DNA of 64,000 nucleotides from positions 3,492,501 to 3,556,500 of the forward strand of contig JAYKKM010000224.1 in assembly GCA_035772405.1 (NCBI GenBank). Direction: 5' to 3'. Source of the stretch: Chrysogorgia sp. JL179-B06 (taxonomy: Eukaryota > Cnidaria > Anthozoa > Scleralcyonacea > Chrysogorgiidae). Under the pieces are notes generated by a model. That model did no database searches, was not told where the DNA came from, and saw nothing but the letters and a program-made list of their open reading frames with translations. A program made the translations under genes and the position numbers. This document shows, one piece after another, positions 33,991-43,217 of the stretch; position 1 is the first letter of the stretch, and each line of letters opens with the position of its first letter.

Positions 33991-35209
33991 ATGGCTCGTG
34001 TGAAGCAGACTCATAAAAATTTGGAAAGTGGAAAATCAATTGCTCGGGTTGAACGTAGGGGAAAAGATATTCCTAAAATGTTAAAACAACATCGTCTAGA
34101 GCGACAAGAATATCGTAATAAGACTCTGGATATTTCAGATGGTGAATACCGTCAAGGAAAAAAGAAAGTCAAACATTGTACAATTAAAGACAACATTGCA
34201 CAGTCGCAATTAAATTTCGCTGTACCGATAGTTCAAGAACAGTCCAGTTACATTCTACATCCGCAAGCGAAGTATAACACGTCGCCACAGCAAGCAAAGA
34301 TACCGTCTCTACCCCAGCAAGTAAATTCACCTCTACTACCGCAAGCGAAGTATAACACATCGCCACAGCAAGCAAAGATACCGTCTCTACCCCAGCAAGT
34401 AAATTCTCCTCTACTACAGCAAGCGAAGTATAACGTGTCGTCGTGGCAAGCAAAGGTACCGGCTCTACTATCGCAAGTAAACCCCCTACCTCCGCTACTA
34501 TCGCAAGAACAGTATAATATTCCCCTTCAAACACCGCAAGCAAAGTATTATGCATCTCCTATTCCACCGCAAACGATCTCACCGCCACGGCCCGAAGATG
34601 AATTAGATAATTACATATACGATATGCCCATTGATTTCTTTGGTCAAATCCCTATTCCTTCTCCTACGAATTTAATACGGATGTGTGATGAAATGGTACC
34701 CGTTCAACAAGGAAAAAAATTATTACAAATTGTGGATGAATTAGCAAATGCTCTTTCCCCAACATTATCTCCTATTCCTCTTTCACCACCACAACTACCC
34801 CAGCCACCTAATTCACCTCAGCCATTATTTCCAGTGTGTGAAGAAGAGGAAGAAGAAGAAGAGGAAGACGACCGAGAAGTATTGAAACGATCCACCATTG
34901 AAGAAAAGATGTTATAAACGTTCGTTAATATATATGAAACGTGAAAAAAAAGGCGATGAACATCATGAAGAAAAACGAATGACAATCTATTCGAATTATG
35001 ATCAAGATATTATTTGTACACAACGCGATAAATATCGTGAGTTAGAGGATCTCTATATTGAGAAACTATATATAAATAAACAATATTTGCAATGGCGTTC
35101 TAGAAAATTTACGAGTGACCTTATGGAAAAACGATATATAATGGATAATAATAAGGATTTGAAACGAAAGACTGATTTAAAAAAAAAGAAACCGAAATGT
35201 ATAAAATGA
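33991..35209 (+). CDS. Pro/Gln-rich protein with histone H3-tail-like N-terminus
   Basis: Reads MARVKQTHKNLESGKS; after Met removal this is A1-R2-V3-K4-Q5-T6 with G13-K14, against histone H3 A1-R2-T3-K4-Q5-T6 and G13-K14. A basic region (to ~residue 70) follows, then three ~26-residue repeats (QAKYNTSPQQAKIPSLPQQV-type, DNA unit 78 bp, about 34,261-34,490), a Pro-rich segment with IDFFGQIPIPSPTNL, and a nine-Glu acidic tract. The open frame stops at 34,917. The +1 frame from 34,898 continues with basic KRCYKRSLIYMKREKK and KDLKRKTDLKKKKPK to 35,209, so a frameshift probably separates the C-terminus. Function unknown; the tail could be read by histone-tail binders. Confidence 0.7.
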
Positions 35210-35308
35210 TATTGTTCTAAATAAAAATATCAGTATTGTGAAAACATGGAGGTGTGGAATGTTATGGTAAAAGAACTGGTACGTTTTGAAATAAAAATCA
35301 ATTAAAAT

Positions 35309-35644
35309 ATGGAACAAAGTGTGTGGAAATGTCTTGACGAACATGAGAATTTATTTAAAAATATTATTGCCCATTTAAAATGTCCACGTGAACTTTTAGA
35401 TGTCTATAATCGTATGGATCGCCATGAAATTGGACAAATAATAGCATTTTTTGCTTTAATCCTGTGTTTTTTTAGATATAAACACATTGATAATGAGGAA
35501 TATTATATCAAACTATTTGTACGTCAAACAATTTTAGATTTTAGAAATTCACATCTTAAATTCATTTTATTCCCTCATGATAAAAAACACACGTCGTGGT
35601 TTGGGTTGTGGAATATATTCTTTGAATTTTTTAGATTAGTCTAA
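35309..35644 (+). CDS. Hypothetical protein (111 aa), hydrophobic segment
   Basis: Hypothetical. A hydrophobic stretch HEIGQIIAFFALILCFF (residues ~46-62) may be a membrane or buried helix. The C-terminus FGLWNIFFEFFRLV is aromatic-rich. It converges on the 35,785-36,804 gene. Small AT-rich gene typical of the arm. Confidence 0.5.
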   Translation: MEQSVWKCLDEHENLFKNIIAHLKCPRELLDVYNRMDRHEIGQIIAFFALILCFFRYKHIDNEEYYIKLFVRQTILDFRNSHLKFILFPHDKKHTSWFGLWNIFFEFFRLV

Positions 35645-35784
35645 ATACAATTTTTCAATACTCTGTATTATAATGTCAGGATCTTCAAAGTTAATATTAT
35701 ATGATTCTATAATACTCTTAATAATAAAAGTAGTTGATGTACTGGTATTAGATGTAATCCTTACCCTTATAGAAAAATTATATA

Positions 35785-36804
35785 TTATATCCATATGCGG
35801 GGGGTAATATTGTAAACTAAGCGGGCTATTATTTTGTATAATACTATTATTTTTAACTTGATCTGAAAATAAACTGACTTTAAACTTATAGGGTTTACTT
35901 GTCTTATAGAATAATTTAAACCAATAAGAGTATTTCTGACAATTTTTATAACAACAGGTACAGGGGGGGTTTTCATATGCATCAGCTTAACAATCTTATC
36001 GAGATTAAAAGTATAAACCCTATCGTTACTAGTTTTAAGTTTTGATATAGGGTTATGATTTTCGCAAAAGAAAATAAAACAGCATACAAGTTGATACACT
36101 ATTTTCTCAAAATTATCTAAATTATGTAGATAATAAAAAGCAGCCTTTAAATAAAACGGATCTATAAAATATAAATAAATACAGCAATATGTAAATTCAT
36201 GACTAAAACAACGATTAAGTCTATGTAATGTATTACAAAGATAAGACCCTCCATACCCTATGGGTTTAGGAATTGTAGTTTGCTCATCATTAATAGTAAT
36301 AGAAATAAAGTGGTAAATATCATTTCTTGGGTAATAACTGTTTTGAATTTCAATAAAAAAATTATCAGAATGATTATCATTCAAATGAAAAATAGATTTC
36401 ATTAATGTTTGAGCGGGTATTAATAGTAATTTGTGATAACGCTCACAGAGTTTTTCACCATAAATATAATATTTTCGTTGTGTATGAACAACGGGTATTA
36501 TATAGTGTTGTTTATCTGTTAAGATTCGCCAATACATGCATTCATCTTGATGCATTTCAGGTTTCATTTTTTCAATATAGGCGTAGTCTTTATATCCACG
36601 ACCAAGTTGTCTCGATTCAAATTCCATACATTCGATAATTCCCCCATAGTAATAGTCACATAAGTCACAGACGGCAAATAATAATCCAATGTATCGGTTA
36701 CGAAAATGTTGTATATAATACACAATTTTCAATATCGTCTTAATATTGATTTCTTGAGCTTGCGCATAGGTTCTTTTACTCCCAATGTTTAATGACATTC
36801 TCAA
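35785..36804 (-). CDS. Arm-family B protein (339 aa)
   Basis: Hypothetical, Tyr/Cys-rich. Motifs: IKTILKIVYYIQHFRNRYIG, LCDYYYGG, DECMYWRIL near residue 85, IGYGGSYLCNTLHRLNRCF near 185, and CCFIFFCENHNPI near 250. A second, broken copy lies at 56,116-57,241 (CFIFYCREHNPIGRF, IQNYGGHTG, YIQTTLNY), so the element has two paralogs in its arms. No known domain recognised. Divergent from the next rightward gene by ~2.5 kb. Confidence 0.65.
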   Translation of the reverse strand: MRMSLNIGSKRTYAQAQEINIKTILKIVYYIQHFRNRYIGLLFAVCDLCDYYYGGIIECMEFESRQLGRGYKDYAYIEKMKPEMHQDECMYWRILTDKQHYIIPVVHTQRKYYIYGEKLCERYHKLLLIPAQTLMKSIFHLNDNHSDNFFIEIQNSYYPRNDIYHFISITINDEQTTIPKPIGYGGSYLCNTLHRLNRCFSHEFTYCCIYLYFIDPFYLKAAFYYLHNLDNFEKIVYQLVCCFIFFCENHNPISKLKTSNDRVYTFNLDKIVKLMHMKTPPVPVVIKIVRNTLIGLNYSIRQVNPISLKSVYFQIKLKIIVLYKIIARLVYNITPRIWI

Positions 36805-36849
36805 AAGCGATAACGTTTTTTAAAAAATCGCCTTGTATATATACTATTT

Positions 36850-39359
36850 TCTCAATCTTTAAATATATATTTCTACACACAGATTTTAACACGATAAAAA
36901 TTTGAAAAAAGTATTATTGTAACTGCAATGTATAATATATCAACTGATTTGGCGTGTATGTGTTTTAGAACAACATTAGGGATTCGTTTTAATCCACAAC
37001 ACAGCATTTGGTGCAACTAATCCCCGTGTATTTGTTTAGAAGAAAATCGCTAATTATGGATTCGCGTCTCTAATTCCCCAAACACACATTCATTGTATAC
37101 GAGTATCACAAATCATCAGGATGACATGAAAGCTTTAATCAACGAACTCTGATTGGTCAAACCAATCTATCCCCAGTAACACATAGTAACGCGGGATGCA
37201 ATTATAAAAGCCGATGTAGCGTCGAAAATAATTAATATCAGTCTGAGTGCTCAGGTACGTTAATGTCTGGGTCCAGTCTCCTCGGCCGTGTTAAATCGGA
37301 GAAAATAAAACAAAAATCATTAAAATATTATAATTGCAACAATGTGTTTGTTTCTTGAGTTAATGTTCTTCGTATGAATTTTATGATTTTTTTGGTAGTT
37401 CATACCTTTGCAATAGGATATTACTTGAGCAGTTATAAGCGTAAAACCATCGATAAAATAGCGCATTTCAAAACGCGCTCGGGAGGGTAGGATTGGCATA
37501 GTCCCACGCTAATCTTTAAACACAGAACATATGCTCTAAGATCGGTATTCAACGTACCAATTTGTATCGTTGCTTTTCGGCACTTGTTGCTGAGATAAAT
37601 GCGATGAAATCAAAGCATAGCCGTGAATGGCGCACATATATGGATATACTGATCGTTACGGGTTATAAATACAAGTTTACAAATTGGAGCGACGTAGTTG
37701 AGTATATTTGGCAGCGATTAAGTGTATAAATAAGTACGAGAGACCTTGGGAACCTTCCCTCCCAAGCGGCTGAATTTCAACTTTGGAACATCAATATATA
37801 TTTTCTATGGCGACATTTTTTACGCTTGAGCCAGTTCAGGTCAAAGCAATTGCTTAAGCGGTTGTACGTATTGTCATAACAACCACCCGACTTTAGTCTG
37901 GTTACATTTAAAATTGTAGAACCACATTGCGAAATATATAGACCCCGCGATAAACAGTTTGCGAAAGGACTCGTATATCGAATCGAGCGCATCATTAAAC
38001 GCGTGATAACGAACGATATTCCATTAGTTTAAGCATATAACTTCCCAACTGAATTTGCGTGATTATTAATAAAATGTCTGGTCTTAAAGTGTTTGGCTTA
38101 TGTCGCATATAATCGAGTGTCAGATTACGCGCGCATAGTTAAAATTCTAAAGTAAATTAAAAAAATTATAAAATTATAAAGCTGGCCTACTTTTAATGGC
38201 TTTACTGTATGAACCAGAAATATATTTTACTTATTACTTATGCCCAAACCATAATATTTAGAAAATACACGCATAAAGACATCAGATCAATGTAAAAATT
38301 CACTTTATTCTGTCACTTCAATATACACAATATTATATAAAACTTCAGTAGAAACCAATTCGCATGACAATGACATCAATTGGGAACAGTTTTATTACAG
38401 GTGTTTTTCGCATTTGTTGTGAGTCCAGGCCAAAAGCATGTCATCCCTGTTGTAATGGATTTCTTAAATATTACATGAAAACCCTGACCATAATTATTGC
38501 CTTGTTACCTGCAGAAAAACAGAAAATGTCAACAGTTACCATACAATCATACAATTTTACTGTGTACTTAAGTAGTTCAAGCTTAATACTGTGTAATTAC
38601 AGTAAGGCATAGTTATATATATTATATATATACAAGTATATATATATTATATAAATAAGTGATCAAAATATCAATGTCTTTAGGGGAGGTACTGTAGATT
38701 TAAAGACTATAATTGTGCAGGTAGACACGAATAGACACGAATAGGCACTAGGGTTTATATGTATAATAGGCTGGAATAAACAACAAATATGTGGGTCTAC
38801 TGACACACTCTCCTCCGCAGAGGCTTCTTGCGCTTTTTTTAGAGTTCGGGTAATACTGACAGACAACAGTTAAATTAATATGTAATTTTATGAACAAACG
38901 TTTGAAATGCTGCGTGAAGACCGTATACAAACGTTTGTCTTCACTGTTCTGGTTATTTTTATATTATCGAAGCAAAATATACACTATATAATAAACGATA
39001 AAATATAAATTCAATCATACAAGGTACAATTACATTCGACCTTCAGAAAGAATCAACAAAGAAATATATACTATAACCAGATAAATATTACGTACCTTGG
39101 CGCATTGACGACTTCCTTCAAATAATTCGCCGTTTTCAACTTTACTGTACAGTAAAACACGTTGTCAACAAACCACGATCACCTCCAAGCAAATATACCA
39201 GAGAAATATACAGCTTCTTGCAGCACGATCAACAATTTCGATTAATCGCAAAAAATGTCGCATATTGCCAAATACGGCGGTTGGCCGCGCAATTGAATTG
39301 CTGGTACGAGAAAAAGTTTGACCCAGGCATTAACTCACCTGAGTGTTGGAGAGTGAGAG
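36850..39359. other. 2.5-kb gene-free block, possible long 5' intron or nested insertion
   Basis: No convincing coding frame on either strand. CCAAT boxes in opposite directions (CTGATTGGTCAAACCAATC at ~37,151) and ATTATAAAAGCCG (~37,200) look like a promoter. CTCAGGTACGTTAATG at ~37,252 is a good splice-donor context. Its first intron could span to near the ATG at 39,360. The 37,480-39,330 part is less AT-rich than viral genes and could be an inserted host repeat; no terminal repeats were found. Confidence 0.4.
37140..37215 (+). promoter_or_regulatory. Putative plus-strand promoter (CCAAT/TATA)
   Basis: Inverted and direct CCAAT (ATTGGTCAAACCAAT) followed ~45 bases later by TATAAAAGCCG and, 45 bases on, a strong donor CAGGTACGT. 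Same layout as the other arm promoters. Confidence 0.5.
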
Positions 39360-40160
39360 ATGGCAAAAATATTTGAGAACGTGAACAGCGAAATTAAAGA
39401 AGACTTCATACCGTTAGAGACAACTGAGAAGAATGAAGAGACTATCGAAGAGTTGTATGCGGGTAAATATAATTGTGCATTAAACAAATGTAAAGAAGAA
39501 ATATCCCAAGAACGACAGAAATTATTTTTATCGCGTATCACACATATAATGGATTGTGAATGTTACCAGTTTAAGGGAGAGAAACCCAGTTATCGTGAAG
39601 TAACTCTTCTTGAACTTCAAACGAAGAAGTATTTTATTTATCATTGTTATGATAGCAAGTTAAAACCCTACAAAGAACTAACTCGAAGGGAACGTTCTAC
39701 CGTCTACTATCAATATCGATGTCATGGACTAGACTATTTATCTGAAAAAAAATCAAGAGATTATTTTAGTCAAAGTGAACTTATAAATAGATTAAGTTAT
39801 TTATTTCGTAATGTTTTTCCCCCGAATGCTATTATCGGATATAAAGGTGGTGATAAAGAATCGTCGTTAGTTAAAACACTTCAAGAAAAAACTATTTTAC
39901 ATTGTGTGAATCTTGAATATTTTGGAATTGAGAAGTACGATTATTTACTTTCGTTTTATAATCTTAAACCAAGAAATTGTTGGTATCATACTAGTGAACC
40001 CACATGTTTATTGTATCATTGTAGTTTGTTTGAATGTCTTTTATTTGCTGCATGTTTGTTTCGTAAATTAGAAGATGTGGATAATGAACGATCTGTACTC
40101 TCTATGTATGATAAGGAATTTAATTTTTTAAAATTATTCTCTCCTGAACATTTTTCCTAA
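39360..40160 (+). CDS. Polinton accessory protein with KGG...C-H-HC region (266 aa)
   Basis: Residues ~70-160 are basic/Tyr-rich (FIYHCYDSKLKPYKELTRRE). The C-terminal third has AIIGYKGGDKESSLVK, then TILHCVNLEYFGIEKYDYLL, CWYHTSEPTCLLYHC and FECLLFAACLFRKLED. This KGG-(L/E)-NLE-x2-G-x2-K-x3-L-C-x2-H-HC order is one I associate with uncharacterised proteins linked to transposons in invertebrates, with possible Zn binding (C...H...HC). Whether it is a nuclease is inference. It is the first gene of the plus-strand series leading to PolB. Confidence 0.65.
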   Translation: MAKIFENVNSEIKEDFIPLETTEKNEETIEELYAGKYNCALNKCKEEISQERQKLFLSRITHIMDCECYQFKGEKPSYREVTLLELQTKKYFIYHCYDSKLKPYKELTRRERSTVYYQYRCHGLDYLSEKKSRDYFSQSELINRLSYLFRNVFPPNAIIGYKGGDKESSLVKTLQEKTILHCVNLEYFGIEKYDYLLSFYNLKPRNCWYHTSEPTCLLYHCSLFECLLFAACLFRKLEDVDNERSVLSMYDKEFNFLKLFSPEHFS

Positions 40161-40178
40161 ATAAAAAAAATACACTTT

Positions 40179-40463
40179 TTGATTTTAAAAAAAAATCAAA
40201 AAAATATTGAATGTATTTTCCTTTTATTTTTAGAAACACAAAGATTGTTTAAAAAATTATCAAAAGCACATTTAAGAAATGTTTATATTTTAAAAATAAA
40301 ACGTACATTAGAACGGTATTATTTTGTTAAAGATGTACATGTTATCAAAAATACTATTTTTGTTAAAATAGGAGAGAGAAGTTTTAAAAAAAATAAGATG
40401 ATCATAGAAACTCTTTGTACATTTAAATATATAAAAAATGATATCATTGTACGTATAGTATAA
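40179..40463 (+). CDS. Hypothetical basic protein (about 94 aa)
   Basis: An open frame just after the previous stop, with a non-ATG first codon in the longest frame. An internal ATG is absent early, so either the start is lost or it continues the upstream gene through a frameshift. Contains LETQRLFKKLSKAHLRNVYI and KDVHVIKNTIFVKIGERSF (beta-strand-like). Plausible gene, no recognised family. Confidence 0.4.
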   Translation: MILKKNQKNIECIFLLFLETQRLFKKLSKAHLRNVYILKIKRTLERYYFVKDVHVIKNTIFVKIGERSFKKNKMIIETLCTFKYIKNDIIVRIV

Positions 40464-40503
40464 ATAAAACGTTCTTAATTTTTTTTCTCTTATTGGAATT
40501 AAA

Positions 40504-41185
40504 ATGAGTCAGAAAAAAAATCATCCATTATAATGAACGTTTTTGGCTTTCGAATCCAAGAAAAGATGCGACAGTTGCTTTAAAATCAGCAGCAAATTTA
40601 TATGAGTTTCAAGAAGTTCCTTGGCAACGTGGTGTAATACCCACGAGTTTTCTTGACGGTTTTAAAATTAAAACAAATAATCGAGCTACAGGTCCATTTA
40701 GTGATTTTTCATTGACATTTAGTGACCATAGAAAATTTCAAACAGATAAACAGAATTATCGTACGGGAGAATTAGAAGCAAGAAAAAAAAATTGGTATAA
40801 ACGAAAAATAATTCATAGTATTGATGTAAAATTTAAAAATAATATTAGAGAAAAATATAACGATGCAATAGGATGGAATATTGTTCAAGTTAAAAAAGAG
40901 ATATTTGACGATGGTGTTTTGGGGTCAATGATTGGTCAAGTCAGTAAATATTATTTTGCCTCTAATCAATTGTTTATTGATCCTGAGAAAAATTTCTTTA
41001 ACGATGATCAACGTTTTGTAGATTTAGCTTATAATTTACCTGCTGACGAAGATTTTATTTTGATTCAAAACATTCAATTTATAGATGATCATTTTTTTAT
41101 AAAATATGGTATTAAAATTGGCGAGGCGGATAAACCCTATAATGAATACGATATTTCTATTGTTTATTCTGATGGATATACGTAG
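40504..41185 (+). CDS. Hypothetical protein, frameshifted near start
   Basis: Starts MSQKK at 40,504 and breaks in an A8 run. The neighbouring frame then runs without stop from about 40,523 to 41,185 (ERFWLSNPRKDATVALKSAA, WQRGVIPTSFLDGF, IGWNIVQVKKEIFDDGV, LPADEDFILIQNIQFID). A C-terminal strand IKYGIKIGEADKPY is present. About 225 residues if joined. Function unknown. Confidence 0.55.
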
Positions 41186-41232
41186 ATAGGGGTATATATA
41201 AAGATCGTTTTTATCAAAGAGAGGCACGTGTC

Positions 41233-41826
41233 ATGGCTATTTTTCAGAGAGTACTAAATCAAGAGGGATATAAGATTTATCACGATTTAACACAATACAG
41301 TTATGTGGAATCCGTTTTTTTTTGGCATTTAGTAGGAAGTGTGGAAGTTGGGAAATCAAGATATCATCTACTAATATCTATAGCTGATTATGAAACATAT
41401 TTACGGTATAAATTTATACTGGAAGTAGAATGTTCAAAAAATCCAAAAATGTATGTTATACATCAAGAGGAACACGACATTCCAGAAGAATGTTATGAAT
41501 TTCTTCGTAAAATATGTGAAGCATGGAATGATGACCTATCCCCACGTATCAACGACAAAAGAATTGGAGAATATTTAAAGATACTAGATTATGATAGAAA
41601 ACATTGTTTTACTTATGAGTGTTTTAGGAGTATTATAGCATTATATTATGATTTTTGGGTTTATAATAAAACTATAAAATACACTTGTAAAAAATGTAAA
41701 GGGGAATGCGAATGTAATGTGGATTACCCTAATTTCATCAGTGTAAATTTTAATGAAATAAGAGGTTGTAATGTAGAAAAATATTCAATGGACAATAACA
41801 TCTTATGTAACGAAATAATACACTGA
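41233..41826 (+). CDS. Hypothetical protein (197 aa) with C-terminal CxxC
   Basis: Intact frame from ATG 41,233. Begins MAIFQRVLNQEGYKIYHDLT, with GSVEVGKSRYHLLISIADYE in the middle and a Cys-rich KYTCKKCKGECEC near residue 150 that may bind zinc. A promoter-like TATATATAAAG lies ~35 bases upstream (41,195). No recognised family. Confidence 0.65.
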   Translation: MAIFQRVLNQEGYKIYHDLTQYSYVESVFFWHLVGSVEVGKSRYHLLISIADYETYLRYKFILEVECSKNPKMYVIHQEEHDIPEECYEFLRKICEAWNDDLSPRINDKRIGEYLKILDYDRKHCFTYECFRSIIALYYDFWVYNKTIKYTCKKCKGECECNVDYPNFISVNFNEIRGCNVEKYSMDNNILCNEIIH

Positions 41827-41848
41827 ATGTATTTTTTTTATTTGAAAA

Positions 41849-42133
41849 TTAATACATTAAAAACTTTTCAACATGGTTTCTGGGTTTATGATATACAAGT
41901 CCTCCTTTTTGAAATTGTCTTTTGATTTTTTTCGTTCCTAGTTTTGCAATAATTTTTACTACTTTAGCTTTTTTTTTAAGCTCTTTTTTAAGATCGTTTA
42001 TAAAAAGTTTGCCGTATTTATTGACTGTTTTATTTCCTCCACGTTGCCTTTTTTTCCCTTTAAAAATACCCCCACGTTGCCTTTTTTTCCCCTTAAAATC
42101 ACCAGCCCGTAATTCTCTTATTCTTCCTACCAT
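41849..42133 (-). CDS. Small basic protein with FKGKKRQRGG repeats
   Basis: About 94 residues from MVGRIREL; two tandem copies of FKGKKRQRGG, then a Lys-rich segment DLKKELKKKAKVVKIIAKLGTKKIKR and QKGGLVYHKP. The (K/R)nQ(R/K)GG signature recurs in the small basic proteins at 48,068, 51,650 and 60,649. Such proteins resemble adenovirus core/pX-like DNA-condensing proteins, by composition only. It follows the SET gene by a few bases. Confidence 0.6.
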   Translation of the reverse strand: MVGRIRELRAGDFKGKKRQRGGIFKGKKRQRGGNKTVNKYGKLFINDLKKELKKKAKVVKIIAKLGTKKIKRQFQKGGLVYHKPRNHVEKFLMY

Positions 42134-42135
42134 TG

Positions 42136-42686
42136 TTACGAAGGTTGTTTTCTCTGCCAATAGTTATCACCATAGTCTGCAAAAATTTCTTCACGGGCTT
42201 TTATATGTTTTATACTTTCTAAATACATTTTTTTATTGTTGGGGTCGTAAACAAAATCGGAATTATTTTTATATATAGAACCAGTTTTCCCATTATTCGC
42301 ATACCGTGCTGCGGCGTGAGTTGTCAAATAAGCATCGATACAAGTGTTTGCATCGTTACAAATACTATATACAGCATTTGTGTTTTTACCATATTTACGA
42401 TCCAATTTGGACTGTGTTGTTTTTTGACCCGTATAATAAGAAATATTACGATCGGGTTTAAAAGGTTTTTTCCAAGCAAATAATCCTTCACCCGCATTTG
42501 GGATCGTTGATTTCTTGATACGTAAGTTATTTTGTTTTGCTAAATGAATCCAACATTTTTTTGTTTTTGCTGTTCGTTTACGACATCTTATTTTTTTAAG
42601 GTTTTACTTCTACATTGAAGAACGTGACGTATACTTTGAGATTTATCATTGCGTCTTTTTTTTTGGGGTAACTTAACTCTTACCAT
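42136..42686 (-). CDS. SET-domain protein lysine methyltransferase
   Basis: N-terminal basic zinc-like segment (CRSK...IRCRKRT...KKCWIHLAKQ, a C-C-C-H module). Then a SET domain: KKSTIPNAGEGLFAWKKPF (SET-N, AG-x-GLFA), ISYYTGQ, CIDAYLTTHAAARYANN (the AR(F/Y)xNH-like SAM-binding motif, here ANN), MYLESIKHIKAREEIFADYG and NYW (EE-(I/L)-x-x-DYG-x2-YW). Length (~180 aa) is that of a minimal viral SET enzyme. An A-run frameshift at about 42,600 splits the first ~32 residues from the SET frame. The usual NHxxxPN is degenerate. Predicted to methylate lysine on histones or viral proteins. Confidence 0.78.
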
Positions 42687-42692
42687 TTTTTT

Positions 42693-43006
42693 TTAAAATA
42701 TAGTTTTTATTCCTAAATAATCATTATTTTTTTCATGTGTCTGAATAAAATTTACCAAACATTCAACTTTATAGATAATATCTTCGGGGCAGTTGTATAT
42801 TTCTTTCTTTATTTTGTTATTCTTTGTTTTAAAATCTTTGATGAAATAGGTATTATCTTTTCTTTATCTTCTGTAAAATTTAGTAAACATTCCCTTAAAA
42901 GATACGGCGTAAATAATATTGAGGGATCATTATCTTGAATTTCATACCCGATATAAGGTAAATTAGACGTTTGTAAATAAATTTCAATATACACAATTTC
43001 ACTCAT
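42693..43006 (-). CDS. Hypothetical protein (about 104 aa), frameshifted
   Basis: ATG 43,006 gives MSEIVYIEIYLQTSNLPYIG and LRECLLNFTEDKEK, stopping at 42,809. The next frame continues KKEIYNCPEDIIYKVECLV to a stop at 42,693. A single frameshift at an A-rich site near 42,815 explains both. It lies just upstream of the SET gene on the same strand. Unknown function. Confidence 0.5.
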
Positions 43007-43046
43007 ATTTTTTTTTACTCTTTTTTTTTGTTTTAGTTTTTTTTAA

Positions 43047-43217
43047 ATGGGTTCTTTATTATCAAAAAAAATCCCTCCTATACTTACGTTGACATGTATT
43101 AATATACAGGATTCATACGATGTTACTATTGATCGTGTTGATGGAGCAGACGAAAACATAAATAAAAATAAAACGGCGTGTTTTTCTTGTTTTAGAAAAA
43201 AAAAAGAAGATGAATGA
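43047..43217 (+). CDS. Predicted N-myristoylated miniprotein (56 aa)
   Basis: Reads MGSLLSKKIPPILTL and ends ACFSCFRKKKEDE. MG-x-x-x-S-K-K is the N-myristoyltransferase consensus with following basic residues, and CFSC near the C-terminus could be palmitoylated. The stop at 43,217 overlaps the PolB start (43,210) by 8 bases in another frame, implying one transcript. Likely membrane-associated; role unknown. Confidence 0.6.
   Translation: MGSLLSKKIPPILTLTCINIQDSYDVTIDRVDGADENINKNKTACFSCFRKKKEDE

Noticed and set aside
34184..34555. Minus-strand 123-residue frame with LLAGVETVSLLA repeats
   Set aside because: Antisense shadow of the 78-bp repeats in the H3-tail-like gene.
37480..38050. A 5S rRNA or snRNA gene in the more GC-rich block
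   Set aside because: No match to the internal promoter or conserved stems of 5S, U1 or U2 that I could recognise.
38364..38930. Short frames of 60-82 residues inside the gene-free block
   Set aside because: Composition and lack of motifs suggest chance.
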